A stretch of 64,000 nucleotides of DNA from Coniochaeta sp. PMI_546 (Eukaryota; Ascomycota; Sordariomycetes; Coniochaetales; Coniochaetaceae). Both the position numbers and the translations under genes were made by a program. This document shows, piece after piece, positions 1 to 11,629 of this stretch. The stretch lies in assembly GCA_021432605.1 (NCBI GenBank), contig MU271143.1, positions 567,277 through 631,276 of the forward strand, read 5' to 3'. Every line of letters begins with the position of its first letter. Within the stretch, counting starts at the first letter, position 1. The notes below the pieces were generated by a model that saw nothing but the letters and a program-made list of their open reading frames with translations, made no database searches and had not been told where the DNA came from.

Positions 1-587
1 AAGCGACAAAAGTACGACGTGGCGACCCGAATATTTAAACCTGGAAGACCCGTGTCCTCCACAGCTGGAATGCTCACCTTTTGTTCTAAATTATTGTTGT
101 ACGGTAGACCCGCGAGAGGACTCCGGGTGGGATGGGCGAAAAACGGTAAAGGAATTCGTAAAGACGAAGTGTCACATCATCGCTAAGTAGCTTTGACTGG
201 CGACTGCGTGGTCGCGGTGGCGCTGTAAAGGTGAGATTCGGACTGGTACGGTAGCTGTGAACTTTCTCGAGGCTGGCTTTGTTGCCGCGAATTTTGTGGT
301 TTCTGGCGGAGAATGCTTCCCTTGGGAGAGGAGCCAGGATGGATGCAGAAGAGGGAGCAATTCCGATGCGCCAGTGGGCAAAGAAGTGGCGTTGCGGAGC
401 GCTAAGGCCAAAAGTGACGATAAGATAAGACGTGGACCCTGGGCGATTTTATTTTTTGGTGGAGCCGAGAAGATCATCGCGGACAGCCAAACCACCATCA
501 AAGCTTCTCTGGACCATCACCACTTGATTCAACACGCTTCTGCCCTGCGCAACTCCCCCCGATTCTTGTTCATAAGACTCTGCAGTC
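1..587. other. 5' flank of IMP4, no gene seen
   Basis: This is the upstream region of IMP4. Open frames on both strands (for example 172-501 minus and 257-640 plus) are low in recognisable content and resemble no family. The part from about 400 on is probably promoter and 5' leader. No repeat or RNA gene is visible. Confidence 0.6.
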
Positions 588-1613
588 ATGATTGTATGTT
601 GTATTACGTGGCTTCATTGTCCTCAGCGATCTTTGACTGACATCTATACTCCTGCAGCGCAAACAAGCCCGTCAACGAAGAGACTGTAAGTGATCAAGAG
701 GACGGTCTTGGTTTTGTTTATCTGCAACGGCAAAGCTGACTGTACCTGTGCTCCAGATCTCTATCGTCGTGCCCTTCTCCTACGAGATGCTGAAATCAGC
801 GAGAAGCGCGCAAAGCTGAAGGCCTCGCTGGCAACCGGAAAACCCCTGGACCCCACTATCGCAAACGATAAGCAACTACGCAAAGACCTCGCCTACGACG
901 AGTCCAGGCCAGACTCCCTCGAGGAAATCGATCTCGATGACGAATATCAGGCCCTCTCGGGGATTGTCGACCCCAGAGTACTAGTCACCACCGCACGCGA
1001 TCCTTCAAGCAGATTAAGCGCCTTCTCAAAGGAAATGAGGTTACTCCTGCCTACATCTATCAGACTGAATCGTGGAAATCTTATATTACCCGAGATCGTT
1101 CGATCCTCACAGGCTGCTGGCCTCTCGGATATTCTCCTCCTTCACGAGCACCGTGGCACCCCGACAGCCCTGACCATCAGTCATATGCCTCATGGGCCTA
1201 CCGTCTCGTTTTCTCTGCATAATGTTGTTTTGCGGCACGACATTCCGGGAAGTGTGCGAGGCACAGTCAGCGAATCATACCCCCATCTAATATTCGAGGG
1301 TTTCAACACCAAACTTGGAAAACGGATTCAACGCGTGATCCAGCATCTCTTTCCTCCCAGGGATCCCATTACCTCAAAGGCAAAGGTCGGCAACAGGGTG
1401 ATAACCTTCGTTAACAACGATGATGCCATTGAAGTCCGGCACCATGTATTTGTGAGGACGTCATACCAAAGTGTCGAGCTGTCGGAAGTCGGACCGCGGA
1501 TGACCATGAAGCCATTTGAGATCCGGGGCGGCACGCTGGAGAACAAGGACGGAGATGTGGAGTGGCACCTAAACCAATATACCCGGACGAGCAGGAAGAA
1601 GAATTACCTTTAA
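588..1613 (+). CDS. IMP4: U3 snoRNP protein IMP4 (Brix domain)
   Basis: Subunit of the Mpp10-Imp3-Imp4 module of the U3 snoRNP in the nucleolar small-subunit processome, needed for 18S rRNA maturation. I join three exons, 588-593, 658-685 and 757-1613, giving 296 residues; yeast Imp4 is about 290. The first coding exon holds only ATG ATT, and splicing gives the expected family start MIRKQARQRRDYLYRRA. The introns are 64 and 71 nt, have GTATGT and GTAAGT donors, and the first has a CTGAC branch site. After a basic helical N-terminus, the Brix domain starts near residue 80 (VDPRVLVTTARDPSSRL) and contains the family strings LLHEHRGTPTALTISH, HGPTVSFSLHNVV and ENKDGDVEWHL. The tail RKKNYL matches the usual KKxYL end. 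Identification is secure; the six-nucleotide first exon is the only part inferred. Confidence 0.95.
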
Positions 1614-2685
1614 AGCTGCAGTGTGCTGCTCAGTGTGCCCGGGGAGCTTTGGCGGCGTTTCGGCGTTCGAGTGTCTTGTGGAGTAATGGCCTTTGGCTTT
1701 GGCATGTTAGCACAGAACATATGGAAAGGGAGGTCATCTCTCTTGAGAGGTTGAAACTCCAGCATGGAGATTTTGCATGAGAATCCTAGTACCTAGCTAC
1801 CACCAGCAGAGGCGCTAAGATCTTGTTTGTGCGGGAAGGACGGACACGATTGTCTACTTTGGCAGCTTGATGTGAATGCCATATCTTTTTCCGGTCTCAA
1901 CTACGGCTCGCAGCAGATCGTGCGATGCCCTCGGTTAAGCTCATGTGGTGATTTGCGCAGCCGAGAGCTGGCTGTCGGAAACTAGGGGAAGCCTCTGAAA
2001 GCGGCTATGTCCTGGCTTACACTCGATCCAAGTCGTTGTCCCCGTCGCACCTTGTCTGTCACACGTTGCGAAAGCTAATCCCATCAACATAGCTCACGTC
2101 AACCATAGCCCTTCCTAGTTGCCAATGGAGCAGCTGAAGTCTCAGGACGGATCTCCCGTTCGACATAGTCAAATAGGCTTCTAATCGTATAATCGCACAA
2201 TCAACTGAACTTAGTTTCTGGTCTGGTTTTCGGAGCTGTTCTACAGTGATACACCTAGATCAGCTACACCATGATACCTATGCTAGAAGAAATCTAAATG
2301 TCACTGAAGAGGTATGTATGTCAAAGTTACACGCTAATACCTGCGTACACCTACGACACACACCGTGTAGTCCACGACATAAGATGATGAGGGTGGCGCC
2401 TCAACTTCACTGCTGAGATGTGATTAGCACAGGCTACCCTGCGACCCACAAGACCCTGTCCACTAATACCTTAAGATTGCTGCCTTAGGCGATACTTTAG
2501 GCTGGTTAGTCAGCCTTTTGAGAAGCTCAGCTCTTTACGTCTGGCGCCAATTTTTTTCGAAGCTCAGCCGTCATCGACGTCGACAGAGGCAGGAATTTAT
2601 TTTCGCGCCCATCATACCACACCCGCAACAGACAAATATCATCACCGTTTTACAAATCTTCTTTGTCTAAGTAGAAGTGGTCAGT
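1614..2685. other. Intergenic, IMP4 3' end to TOM70 leader
   Basis: No gene is seen. The first few hundred bases should be the IMP4 3' UTR, and the pyrimidine/CA-rich stretch from about 2560 to 2685 looks like the TOM70 5' leader. Frames here are short and unrecognised. Confidence 0.55.
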
Positions 2686-4716
2686 ATGCCTACCATTCCA
2701 CCACCCTCAGTACCACTGCCACTCGGACAGCCAAGAGTTGCTGTCCCGGCAGACCCTTCCCTGTGGGATCGCGTATCAACCTGGGTGTCCGAAAACAAAG
2801 CAGTTGTGTACACCATTGCTGGTGTGGCAGTCGTTGTCACTACTGCAGGAGCCGTCTATTACATCAAGAACAGCTCCGAACCCAAGGACTCTGCTCCACG
2901 GCCGAGCAAGAAGGAGCGCCGGAAAAGGAAGCAAGCCGAGCGAGAAGCAGAAGAAAAGGCGAGGGCGGCTCCTCAGCAACCTGCCACTGGACCAACACAG
3001 GTGGCCGATGCCCCGCAACCACAAGCCGCCAAAGTTGAATCTGCCGACGACTTGCCAGAAATAGACGAGAATACAGTCCTGTCCCTATCAGAGGATGAGC
3101 GCAAGACCTATGCCGCGAAGCTGAAGGAAGCCGGAAACAAGGCCTACGGTGCTAAGGACTTCGACAAGGCCATCGGGCTCTACTCCAAAGCTATCCTTTG
3201 CAAGCCCGATCCAGTCTACTACTCCAACCGGGCGGCTTGCTATAATGCCATGGGCAATTGGGACAAGGTTGTCGAAGACACCACAGCTGCGGTCAACCTC
3301 GATCCCGAATACATCAAGGCACTAAACCGCCGCGCCAATGCCTACGATCACCTCGGCATGTACAGTGAAGCTCTACTGGACTTCACTGCGAGCTGCATTA
3401 TCGACAACTTCAAGAACCCACAGAGCGCAGATGCCGTTGAGAAGCTGCTGAAGAAGTACGCCGAATCCAAGGCAAAGGAGATTCTCAAAGACAAGCCTAC
3501 AAGACTGCCTAGTCCCACCTTCGTCGGCAACTATCTGCAGAGTTTCCGCCAGAAGCCTCGCCCCGTCGGCCTAGAAGACACGGTTGAGCTGGCTGAGGAT
3601 ACTGGCAAGGGCCAGCTGCAGCTGGGTCTCCGGGCCCTGGAGAAGAAGACTGGAGAAGGGTACGAGGAGGCTGCAGCGGCTTTCGAAAAGGCACTTGAAC
3701 TTGGCGATCTCGGTGACTTCGAGGCATTTGCCTATAACATGAGGGGCACTTTCCGATGCCTCCAGGGCAAGCACGAAGAGGCGCTTGCTGACCTCTCCAA
3801 GAGCATCGAACTGGATCCTTCAATGACGCAGAGCTACATCAAGCGGGCCAGCATGAACCTCGAACTAGGTGAGTTTGTCTGCATGGACGGCGCGTGATAC
3901 TTGATAATCTAACAATCCATAGGCGACCCTGAGAAGGCGGAACTAGATTTCAAGGCGGCTCTGGAGAAGGACCCCAACGACCCTGACATTTACTATCACC
4001 GAGCTCAGCTGCACTTCATCAAGCAGGAGTTCACTGAGGCGTCCAAGGACTACCAGAAGTCGATTGACCTCGACAAGGACTTCATCTTCTCTCACATTCA
4101 GCTTGGTGTTACCCAGTACAAGATGGGCTCCCTGGCATCATCCATGGCAACTTTCCGACGCTGCAAGAAGAATTTCGAGAAGACACCGGACGTATATAAC
4201 TACTACGGAGAGCTTCTGCTCGACCAGGGCAAGTTCCAGGACGCTGTTGAGCAGTTTGACACAGCCATCGAGATGGAGAAGCAGACTAAGCCGACGAGCA
4301 TGAATGTACTGCCGCTTATCAACAAGTCGCTCGCTCTGTTCCAGTGGAAGCAAGACTTCGCTGAAGCAGAAAAGCTGTGCAAGAAGGCCCTGATCAGTAA
4401 GTTGCAACTGCTCCTTTTCCTCCTTCTTTTGCCCCTCTGCTTTTACTCCCTGCTACTGAATCGGTTACTGACTTGCACCCACCCAGTCGATCCCGAATGT
4501 GATATCGCAGTCGCTACTATGGCTCAGCTCCTCCTGCAACAGGGCAAGGTCACAGAAGCACTTACCTACTTCGAGCGCGCCGCTGAGCTCGCAAGAACGG
4601 AAGGCGAGCTGGTGAACGCTCTGTCCTACGCCGAGGCCACGCGGACCCAGATCCAGGTCCAGGAGAAATACCCGCAACTGGCATCCAAGCTATCCGGTAT
4701 GGCGGCGATGCGCTAG
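2686..4716 (+). CDS. TOM70: Mitochondrial import receptor TOM70
   Basis: Outer-membrane receptor of the TOM complex; it docks Hsp70/Hsp90-bound preproteins such as carrier proteins. Exons 2686-3868, 3923-4396 and 4487-4716 give 628 residues (yeast about 617). I start at the ATG at 2686, not the in-frame GTG at 2677. A single N-terminal membrane anchor (about residues 38-60) is followed by a highly charged linker and then TPR repeats to the C-terminus. The first TPRs carry clamp residues expected for chaperone tail binding: N in AGNKAY, N in [10 protein letters not shown] and R in YIKALNRRA. The introns are 54 and 90 nt; the first has a CTAAC branch point. The family assignment rests on anchor, linker and TPR order and is firm. 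I see nothing odd apart from the long polypyrimidine tract of intron 2. Confidence 0.95.
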
Positions 4717-5881
4717 GGCCGCCACCGTGTATGAGCATCTGAACGGCCGGGCAGTGCAGCGACTTACACGTATTGTTGCACCTCTCCTCTTCCACCGACT
4801 TGTGGTCCAAATCTACATGGGCCTGTGTAGCATATAAGGAGCAGCCGGATACGGCAATGGCGCTCCTTTCGTCTTCTGTACATATATTAATTCTTTCCTC
4901 TCAACATGTGCATCCTACGGGGTGTATTCAGCGCCTGGCTCGGCGGTACGCTTTGTATATGTAGTGGCGATAGTATACCTTAATCAGGGGAGGCAGGCTT
5001 CTATACAGTGCACAGTTCGGAGGTGCAAATGTCATACTTTGGTCTGTCTCGACAGTATGCTGAGGTGCATGATGTGATGGGCCTGGCCGTTATGATTTTG
5101 TCCAGGAACAGCTCGAAATATGTGCGGCCTTCCGGCCCCCTTCGATGACCTGCCAATAGTATATTTCCGTCCCACTTCAATGTCCCTCTTTACCAATGGC
5201 TCGACTGGCCGATGGCTGAACCCACGACGGCTACCAGGTAGGTTCAAAATCAAAGATTATATCCGATCTGACGGAAGAGCAATACTAACGGTCGGTTCCT
5301 CTATGCACATCTCACAGCCCCCTTTGGTTACGTAGTGGCTCCGCTTTCGAACTCAAGGCCGCCACGCTGGGCTTCAAATGAACCTTGTCGATGAGTGACG
5401 GCGGATGGCTTTTGTGGCTGACTGACCGGCAGCACCTTCAGCAGCCGTGGGCCGACCACGAATCCTCGTTCTCGGTGGTGGAGGTCTATCCTCAGCGTAT
5501 ATATTTGGCAGTATCGGTTGCTATGCTGTCCGGCTGCCTCGGACAGCTTGGCGACCATTGATCGAGCTCAGCTATACTGTGTCCGAGTAATCCGCCGCTC
5601 GATTTGTTCCGCCTCTTCATCCGGCTCTCATGAGAACTCTCTGAGTTCCAGAATACACCCGGAGATCTTGCTTACCCATGCGGCCGCCAGCGTCGTACCC
5701 ACAACGAAATTAAACTATAGCTGACCCCTGTCCAGCCAACCAGACCCCGCAAAAGTAGGGACGAATATCGCTCCATCATTTCCATCTCAGCCTCCTCTGC
5801 CTGTTCCCAGTTTCTCACGTCAACGTCACACAATCTGCCCTTTTCCATCTACAGCACCGGTCAATTGACATTGACCTCACC
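4717..5881. other. Intergenic, TOM70 to syntaxin
   Basis: TOM70 3' UTR followed by the promoter and 5' leader of the syntaxin gene. The stretch 5740-5880 is CT/CA-rich and looks like a leader. Frames of 70-80 codons on both strands match nothing known. No RNA gene or repeat noticed. Confidence 0.55.
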
Positions 5882-6944
5882 ATGTCTTACGGCGGCTATC
5901 AAGATCAGGGGAACCCGTACGGTACCCCCTATACCTCGTCGCCGAATACCGAGGCGGGCTATGGCCGTGGCCAAGAACAACACGAGCTGCAGAACTACCA
6001 GCCGGGCCAGTATGAGTCGTACGGACAGCAACAGTCCCAGAACGCACCGCCCGCGTCGGGCGGATATGGCGACTATAGTACGCCCGCCGCGCAAGATGGA
6101 TACGGAGGCGGCGGCAACTTCTTCGACAGGAGGACGCAAGTCAGCGGCCAGATCGACGAGCTCGACCGGGAGATCGAGGACATCTCGGACAAGCAGGGGC
6201 AGGCGCTCCAAAGCACGAACCCGGAGCGCGAGCAGCAGCAGATTCAAGAGATGATCCAGCGGTTTAGGCTCACCGCCTCGGGTATCAGGTCGCAAATCCA
6301 GTCGCTGAAGAACGAGGCGGGCGCGGACCAGGCCAAGCTGCAGCACGTCAACCTCCTGATGAACAACTTCAGGTCCAGGTATGACAGACTGCTGCAACTA
6401 GAGAGCAACTACAATCAGCAAGTCCGGACGCAGATGGCGCGTCAATACCAGATCGTCAATCCGAATGCGACTCCCGAGGAGGCTCGGGATGCCGTGGCTG
6501 ACCAGAGTTTCCAAGACGGTGGAATCTTCCAACAAGCGGTATGTATCGTCTCTGTTTGCCTCTGTGCAGGGTCCAAAGACTGACGTGCGATTGTAGCTCC
6601 GGACTGAACGGACCAACCAAGCGCGCTCCGTGCTCGGCAACGTGCAAGCGCGGCACAACGAGATCCAGCGGATCGAGCGATCCATGCAAGAATTGGCAGA
6701 ACTCTTCCAGGACCTCGATACGATGGTCGTGCAACAAGAGGCCGTCATCGTCAACGCGGAGCGCCAGACGGAGCAGACGAACGAGAACATCGGCAAAGGT
6801 ACCGAGGAGGTGGACAAGGGCATCGTGCATGCCCGCCGCGCCCGCCGTAATAAGTGGATATGCCTCGGTATCGTCGTTCTCATCATTCTAATCGCTATCG
6901 CTATCGGCGTTGGTGTTGGTCTTACGCAGAAGTCGACCAAGTGA
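5882..6944 (+). CDS. SSO1: Plasma-membrane syntaxin (Sso1/2-like t-SNARE)
   Basis: Qa-SNARE for fusion of secretory vesicles with the plasma membrane, acting with a SNAP25-type protein and a synaptobrevin. Exons 5882-6538 and 6597-6944 give 334 residues. Order of parts: a Gly/Tyr/Gln-rich disordered N-terminus (1-80), the Habc helical bundle (about 80-215), the SNARE motif (about 230-295) with Q266 as the likely zero-layer glutamine, a basic patch (HARRARRNKW) and a C-terminal membrane anchor (about 307-328) ending in LTQKSTK. The intron is 58 nt and falls between Habc and SNARE motif. The symbol is assigned by resemblance to yeast Sso1/Sso2; the Gly/Tyr-rich extension is typical of filamentous-fungal orthologues. 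It is convergent with the lyase gene, about 600 bp away. Confidence 0.92.
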
Positions 6945-7541
6945 TGAATCAGGTAGGTGCAGTAGGCGTCCATACGGGCCAGATGGCCCGTACCGACGGG
7001 AGATGACGGCGGCTAACCAAACACGGCGGATGTTGGCCGCCGTCTTTGTCGTGGAGGGACTATTGTATGTGGCAGTTGTGCCATTTGGATACGGCGGGGT
7101 AATGATATCCCGCTATATTTGTGTGATTTCTTTGGTTATCTTTTTGCTTATTTACACCCATAGTTTAGTATGTGTACCTAATGTAGTGCCGGGGAAAGAC
7201 TGTGTCGAAGATTTGTGTTGGATTGCGGGAGTCATTACGATTGTTAGACCTAGCAGCACCTCAAGCTCTAGGGTAGCTTGTTCAAAACTGATACCTTTGA
7301 AACTAAACCACTTGCCCACGACAGAGGTGCAATTATTTAAGCCCGGAGGTTCCGACCCTATGCGTAATATATCATGCTCTCACCTCAATGCTCATCGTCA
7401 ACAAGAACAAATCAACCTTCGTCGGCTGTTATCTTCTTTTCCTGAGGGCAGGATCCGCAGATCAGTAGCCTCGGCGTACGTAGCAGCTTGCTGATTACAG
7501 TATTGCTGGTCAACTGGTGGACAAGCGCCTCGCGGTCGTCA
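6945..7541. other. Intergenic between convergent genes
   Basis: Shared 3' region of the syntaxin gene (plus) and the lyase gene (minus). An open frame at 6910-7494 continues past the syntaxin stop in another frame and has no family resemblance. Nothing else seen. Confidence 0.55.
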
Positions 7542-8420
7542 TTAACCGAGCTTGATCTTTCCAAACATGAAGCCCCTGACTCCATTGCTCAGCCAGCACT
7601 CCTCCTCTTCCTCGATCGAATCTGCTTTTACTACATCCTCAACAGCAATCCCCCTAAAAGCATGTTAGCAATGTTTCGCAAGGAGGCACTGAATGCACTC
7701 CAGCTCTTACCTCTGCAAAGCCCATCTTCTCGTCGTTCCGTCATTCCCTCCGCTTCCATCGGGTGAGCTAAACCGGGACGACACAGGCGGTGTCACCCAC
7801 GTGCCATTTCTCCAAAAGTAAGGCGTTGTGGTACTGCCCTCCATAATGCTGCCGTCCGTCTCGACAAGAAGAACCTCCTTCTTGTCCCCCAACCTGATCC
7901 CAGCCCGTTGTCTTGCCTCGTCGTACATGTCTCGCTGTGAGGTTTTGAAGTGCGTATATTCGGAGCGCCGAGTCTTAACCTTGTCGACCAGGACCTCGTA
8001 CACAAGTTCTTTCGATGGGACGTTGAAGCCAGCTTCTGCCTTTGCCGCTGGATCCGGCAGCCACTGTGGAAACAGATTCTCGAGGGGTGTTTCTGGCACA
8101 TGGGATGACTCGCATCCAAGCACACCTTCCGCGGAGACCATCACCTTCACCCTCCGGGGTGTCTCCTGAAGTTCGGCTAAGGACCTCGTTAAGAAGTCAG
8201 ACAGTCCTTGCAAACCGGCATCACCTTCTAGAGCCTCAACAGCCTTATCCCATTGCCAGTGCTTAGCGGCTCTGAGCAGACGGTCGCGATGCAGGTCGAG
8301 CATATAGAAAGGCGACTCGTGGGCGTGGTTCCACCCGGCATATTCTAGCTTGCGCGTCGGGACAATGTTGAGTTTTAGATCATAGCGCAGCGAGGTGAAG
8401 ATGTGGAAGTTATTAGCCAT
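7542..8420 (-). CDS. ABZ2: 4-amino-4-deoxychorismate lyase (class IV aminotransferase fold)
   Basis: PLP enzyme that converts 4-amino-4-deoxychorismate to p-aminobenzoate plus pyruvate in folate synthesis. Exons 8420-7711 and 7653-7542 (minus strand) give 273 residues. The intron is 57 nt and joins WALQR to GIAVEDVV. Class IV signatures seen: K159 in the motif HFKTSQRDMYDEARQRAG as the likely Schiff-base lysine, and E194 in DGSIMEGSTT, the position that follows the glycine turn in this fold. The tail NGVRGFMFGKIKL is typical of fungal Abz2-like proteins. A D-amino-acid or branched-chain aminotransferase of the same fold cannot be excluded by eye, but the short length and the tail favour the lyase. 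Convergent with syntaxin; about 1.7 kb separates its start from the next gene. Confidence 0.82.
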
Positions 8421-10170
8421 GATGAACTACCAAAACCGGCGAGATTAACTTTCTTATGCATATGGCGATGCTGAACGGAATTGAGGCTCAACAAGGGAAT
8501 ATTTGGCACTGGCAACGGTCGTTTTCTGGAAGGCCTTGGCGGCGGGACGATCCCGGTAGCGTAGGGAAACGAGCCACGATGCGGCATGTACGTATCTACA
8601 CTAATGGTCATAGAGTGCATTCTGTAACGCGCCCCCAGTTCAGGAAATCAGAAATCGCAACATACATGGTTAAAGTACCTTATTTCACGACATCTTGCTA
8701 CTTCTTAGGGAGGAGAGAGCGTCAATGTAGCCTGCTGTCTAGCATTGATACCGGTCTCCATTTGAACCAGAGTCTACCTACCTTGAGTCTAGAGGTACCT
8801 CTACATGCAGGCGCAAAGTGGGGTGTGCGGTTCGATGTGCAGCTCCTCACTGTGGCTTTACATCATCGCTCCTGAGCTGTTGTCTACCACAGTATGAGCA
8901 TAAAGCAGCTTTCCCAGTTTGTGTTTCTCAGTGCCACGACGGACCGATCAGAGCTTGACTTCCAGGTTATCATGTCTTTCACACGATCCATGGCTGAGGG
9001 GGGCTGTTTCAGGCACAGAATCCCCGCTTCTTTCGCTGCTATGCTCTTTCCCATTTGCGCCAACTCTTGCGGGACTGCCAAACGTGATTGTTATCATAGC
9101 ACAACTCTACTATACTCTGAATGATGTAAATGATCCTGGATGAACTTGGCAGGCACAGCTTTTGGCTTGGATTACCCGTCCCTGCCATGGGGATCAACAG
9201 GCGAACGGAGGCACAGGCTCTTTCTTTCTGGGGAGACCTCTACCTAAAATAGACCTAAACATGTTCAATACGAACTCGTCTAACTTGAGCCGATCTCTTG
9301 AAAGAGCTGCATCTTGAGGCTTGGCTCCCGCACTTGGCAGGGTCCTCGCCTACATTGTATGGCAGATCCCGACTTGGCCACCATGGCCACCTCGTGGGTT
9401 CGACACCCTGCCGACCGGGGGGTACGTGTACACCTGCGAAGAAACAACTGTCTCAAGTTCAGAGGACAATGACGCCAGACTGGACTGGGCGGCAACCAAT
9501 GCTACGCAGATGGCTAGCAAGTTGCAGTGAGGTTTCGTCACTAGACTTGGACCCTGGACTCTCGCAACCGCCATTCTTATCTGGATATGCTGCGGCAGTT
9601 GTCCCCTCAATGCCGTGAACCCGGTTCGCTATCCCGAGCTAGTGTATGCCTGTTTTCTCCCGGTCTCAGCAGCTCAGGGTATCCACACAACTTCCAAGTC
9701 GGAGGCATACATGATCATGGCAACCCACGTAGGGTCGATCGAGTTGCCTCATCGGGCAGCACCTCCTTCCCGGGGCACGTTTGCTAACATCGAGCCTTCC
9801 TCTTCAGTTGATTGGACATACCAGCACTTACTATGTATGTGACTACGTAGTTACCCCGTGGTTCGGCAGGTAGGCGCTTGTTGATGTGGAACGGCATCGA
9901 GATCAACATGGTGGCTCGAACCTGCTTTCCGCCTTCACATAATAATACACGTTCACGCTCATTCTCTCTGCGACTGAGCATATAAGTCCTGCGATCCCGC
10001 CTTTTTTCCATTCCCGAGTTTGACAAACGCCACCCTCCATACCCTTCAAACCAATTCTTCCTCTGCGCACACTGCCTAGAGGTAGGCTTGAAACATATCT
10101 TTGACAGTAATTCATAACCACTCAACGTCCCCTTCACACTATTCCCCGATAATTCTTCTCCTCTGTCACC
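8421..10170. other. Long divergent intergenic region
   Basis: This lies between the divergently transcribed lyase and aspartic protease genes. Frames of 70-159 codons occur on both strands but have no family resemblance and no convincing splice pattern. The best of these, 9321-9530 plus, lacks an ATG. The right end contains the protease promoter (see TATA box). Confidence 0.5.
9979..9986 (+). promoter_or_regulatory. TATA box of the aspartic protease gene
   Basis: The string CATATAAG lies about 190 bp before the protease ATG in a CT-rich leader. Spacing fits a fungal core promoter. Assigned by motif and position only. Confidence 0.45.
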
Positions 10171-11629
10171 ATGGAGGCCATCTTCCAGGCCCAGGCCAAG
10201 TTCAGGCGTGAACTCGGTCTGCACAAGATCAAGGCCATTCCAAACAAGAACTACCAGCGCCATGGCACCAAGTCGTACGTCTACCTAATGAACCGCTTCG
10301 GCTTCAACCCCACGAAGCCAGGCCCATACTTCCACGCAAAGCGTGTCCAGCAACGCGGCCTGGCGGGCAGTCTCATCCCAAAGGGAGGTCGCATCCGCAT
10401 GTACAACCAGCTGGTCAAGAAGACCGGCGAGGATGACACACAGACCGGTGAGGTCACGGCTGAGGACCAGCAGAATGACTCGATGTACCTCTGTGAAGTG
10501 CAGATCGGCACCCCTCCCCAGACACTCAAGCTGGACTTTGATACTGGTTCTTCCGATCTCTGGGTACGCTGTCCTCGAAGGACAAACTGGGCTCTTGACT
10601 GACGACATCCAGGTTTTCTCAACTGAGACTCAACATGCCTCAACCTCGGGACACAGCCTCTTCGACCCGTCCAAGTCCTCCACTTTCAAAAAGGCCTCGG
10701 GCAAGACGTGGAAGATCCAGTACGGCGACGGTAGCTCTGCTTCCGGAGACGTTGGCACAGACGTGGTTTCCATCGGCGGTGTCAAGATCCAGAACCAAGC
10801 CGTCGAGCTGGCCAAGAGTCTTGCCGCCCAATTCGCGCAGGGAACAGGTGACGGCCTTATGGGCCTCGCTTTCCCACAGATCAACACCATTGCTTCCAAC
10901 GGCTCTCCAGATCCCCAGCCAACCCCGGTCGCCAACATGATCACACAAGACGATATCCCCAAAGAGGCTGAGCTCTTTACTTCCGCCTTCTATAGCTCCA
11001 GGGACGAGGAAGCTAAGAGCTTCTACACCTTCGGCTGGATCGACCAGGATCTCGTCACCGCCTCGGGCGAGGAGATCTCGTGGACCGACATCGACAACTC
11101 GCAGGGCTTCTGGCAGTTCCCCAGCACGTCGGCCATCATCAACGGCCAGACGATCAACCAGTCCGGCAACACGGCCATCGCCGATACCGGCACCACCCTG
11201 GCGCTCGTGTCTGACCAGGTCTGCGACGCCTTGTACAAGGCTATCAAGGGCGCGACGTACTCCAGCCAGTACCAGGGCTATATTGTGCCAAATAGCGTGA
11301 AGGCAGAGGACCTCCCAGATTTCAGCGTTGCCATTGGTGACAAGCAGTTCACTATCCAGAAGGAAGATCTACTCTTCGCTCCGGCTGACGATAACCACTG
11401 GTACGGTGGTGTCCAGTCGCGTGGCGATATGACGTTTGATATCCTGGGAGACACGTTCCTCAAGTCTGTCTATGCTGTAAGTCCCTGATCTCGGCCATCC
11501 CTGACCTAAGCTGTGGCTTGCTAATGTTGGCTTCACTAGATCTGGGACCAAGGCAACAGCCGATTTGGTTGTGTCCCTAAAATCGAGAAGACCCAGAATC
11601 TGGATCCTTCTACCACTAGTGGTCAGTAG
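10171..11629 (+). CDS. Pepsin-family (A1) aspartic protease without signal peptide
   Basis: Bilobal aspartic endopeptidase. Exons 10171-10563, 10613-11476 and 11540-11629 give 448 residues; introns are 49 and 63 nt. The first active-site motif is DTGSSDLW (D124), the flap tyrosine is Y168 in IQYGDGSS, and the second aspartate is D322 in ADTGTT. Residues 20-55 ([11 protein letters not shown]) resemble the pepsin propeptide core. Odd: the protein starts [16 protein letters not shown] with no hydrophobic leader, and the usual disulfide pair of the C-terminal lobe is missing; only three scattered cysteines are visible, in LCEVQ, QVCDA and FGCVP. Both suggest an intracellular enzyme, or a missed upstream exon carrying the leader. 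The first exon starts with a good ATG context after a CT-rich leader, which argues against a missed exon. Vacuolar targeting is not indicated. Confidence 0.88.

Noticed and set aside
9395-9412. String resembling a tRNA T-arm (GTGGGTTCGACACCC)
   Set aside because: Stem pairs only three bases and no acceptor or D arm fits around it.
9321-9530. Plus-strand frame containing GFDTLPTGGYVYTC
   Set aside because: Looks slightly protein-like but has no ATG in frame and no supporting exons.
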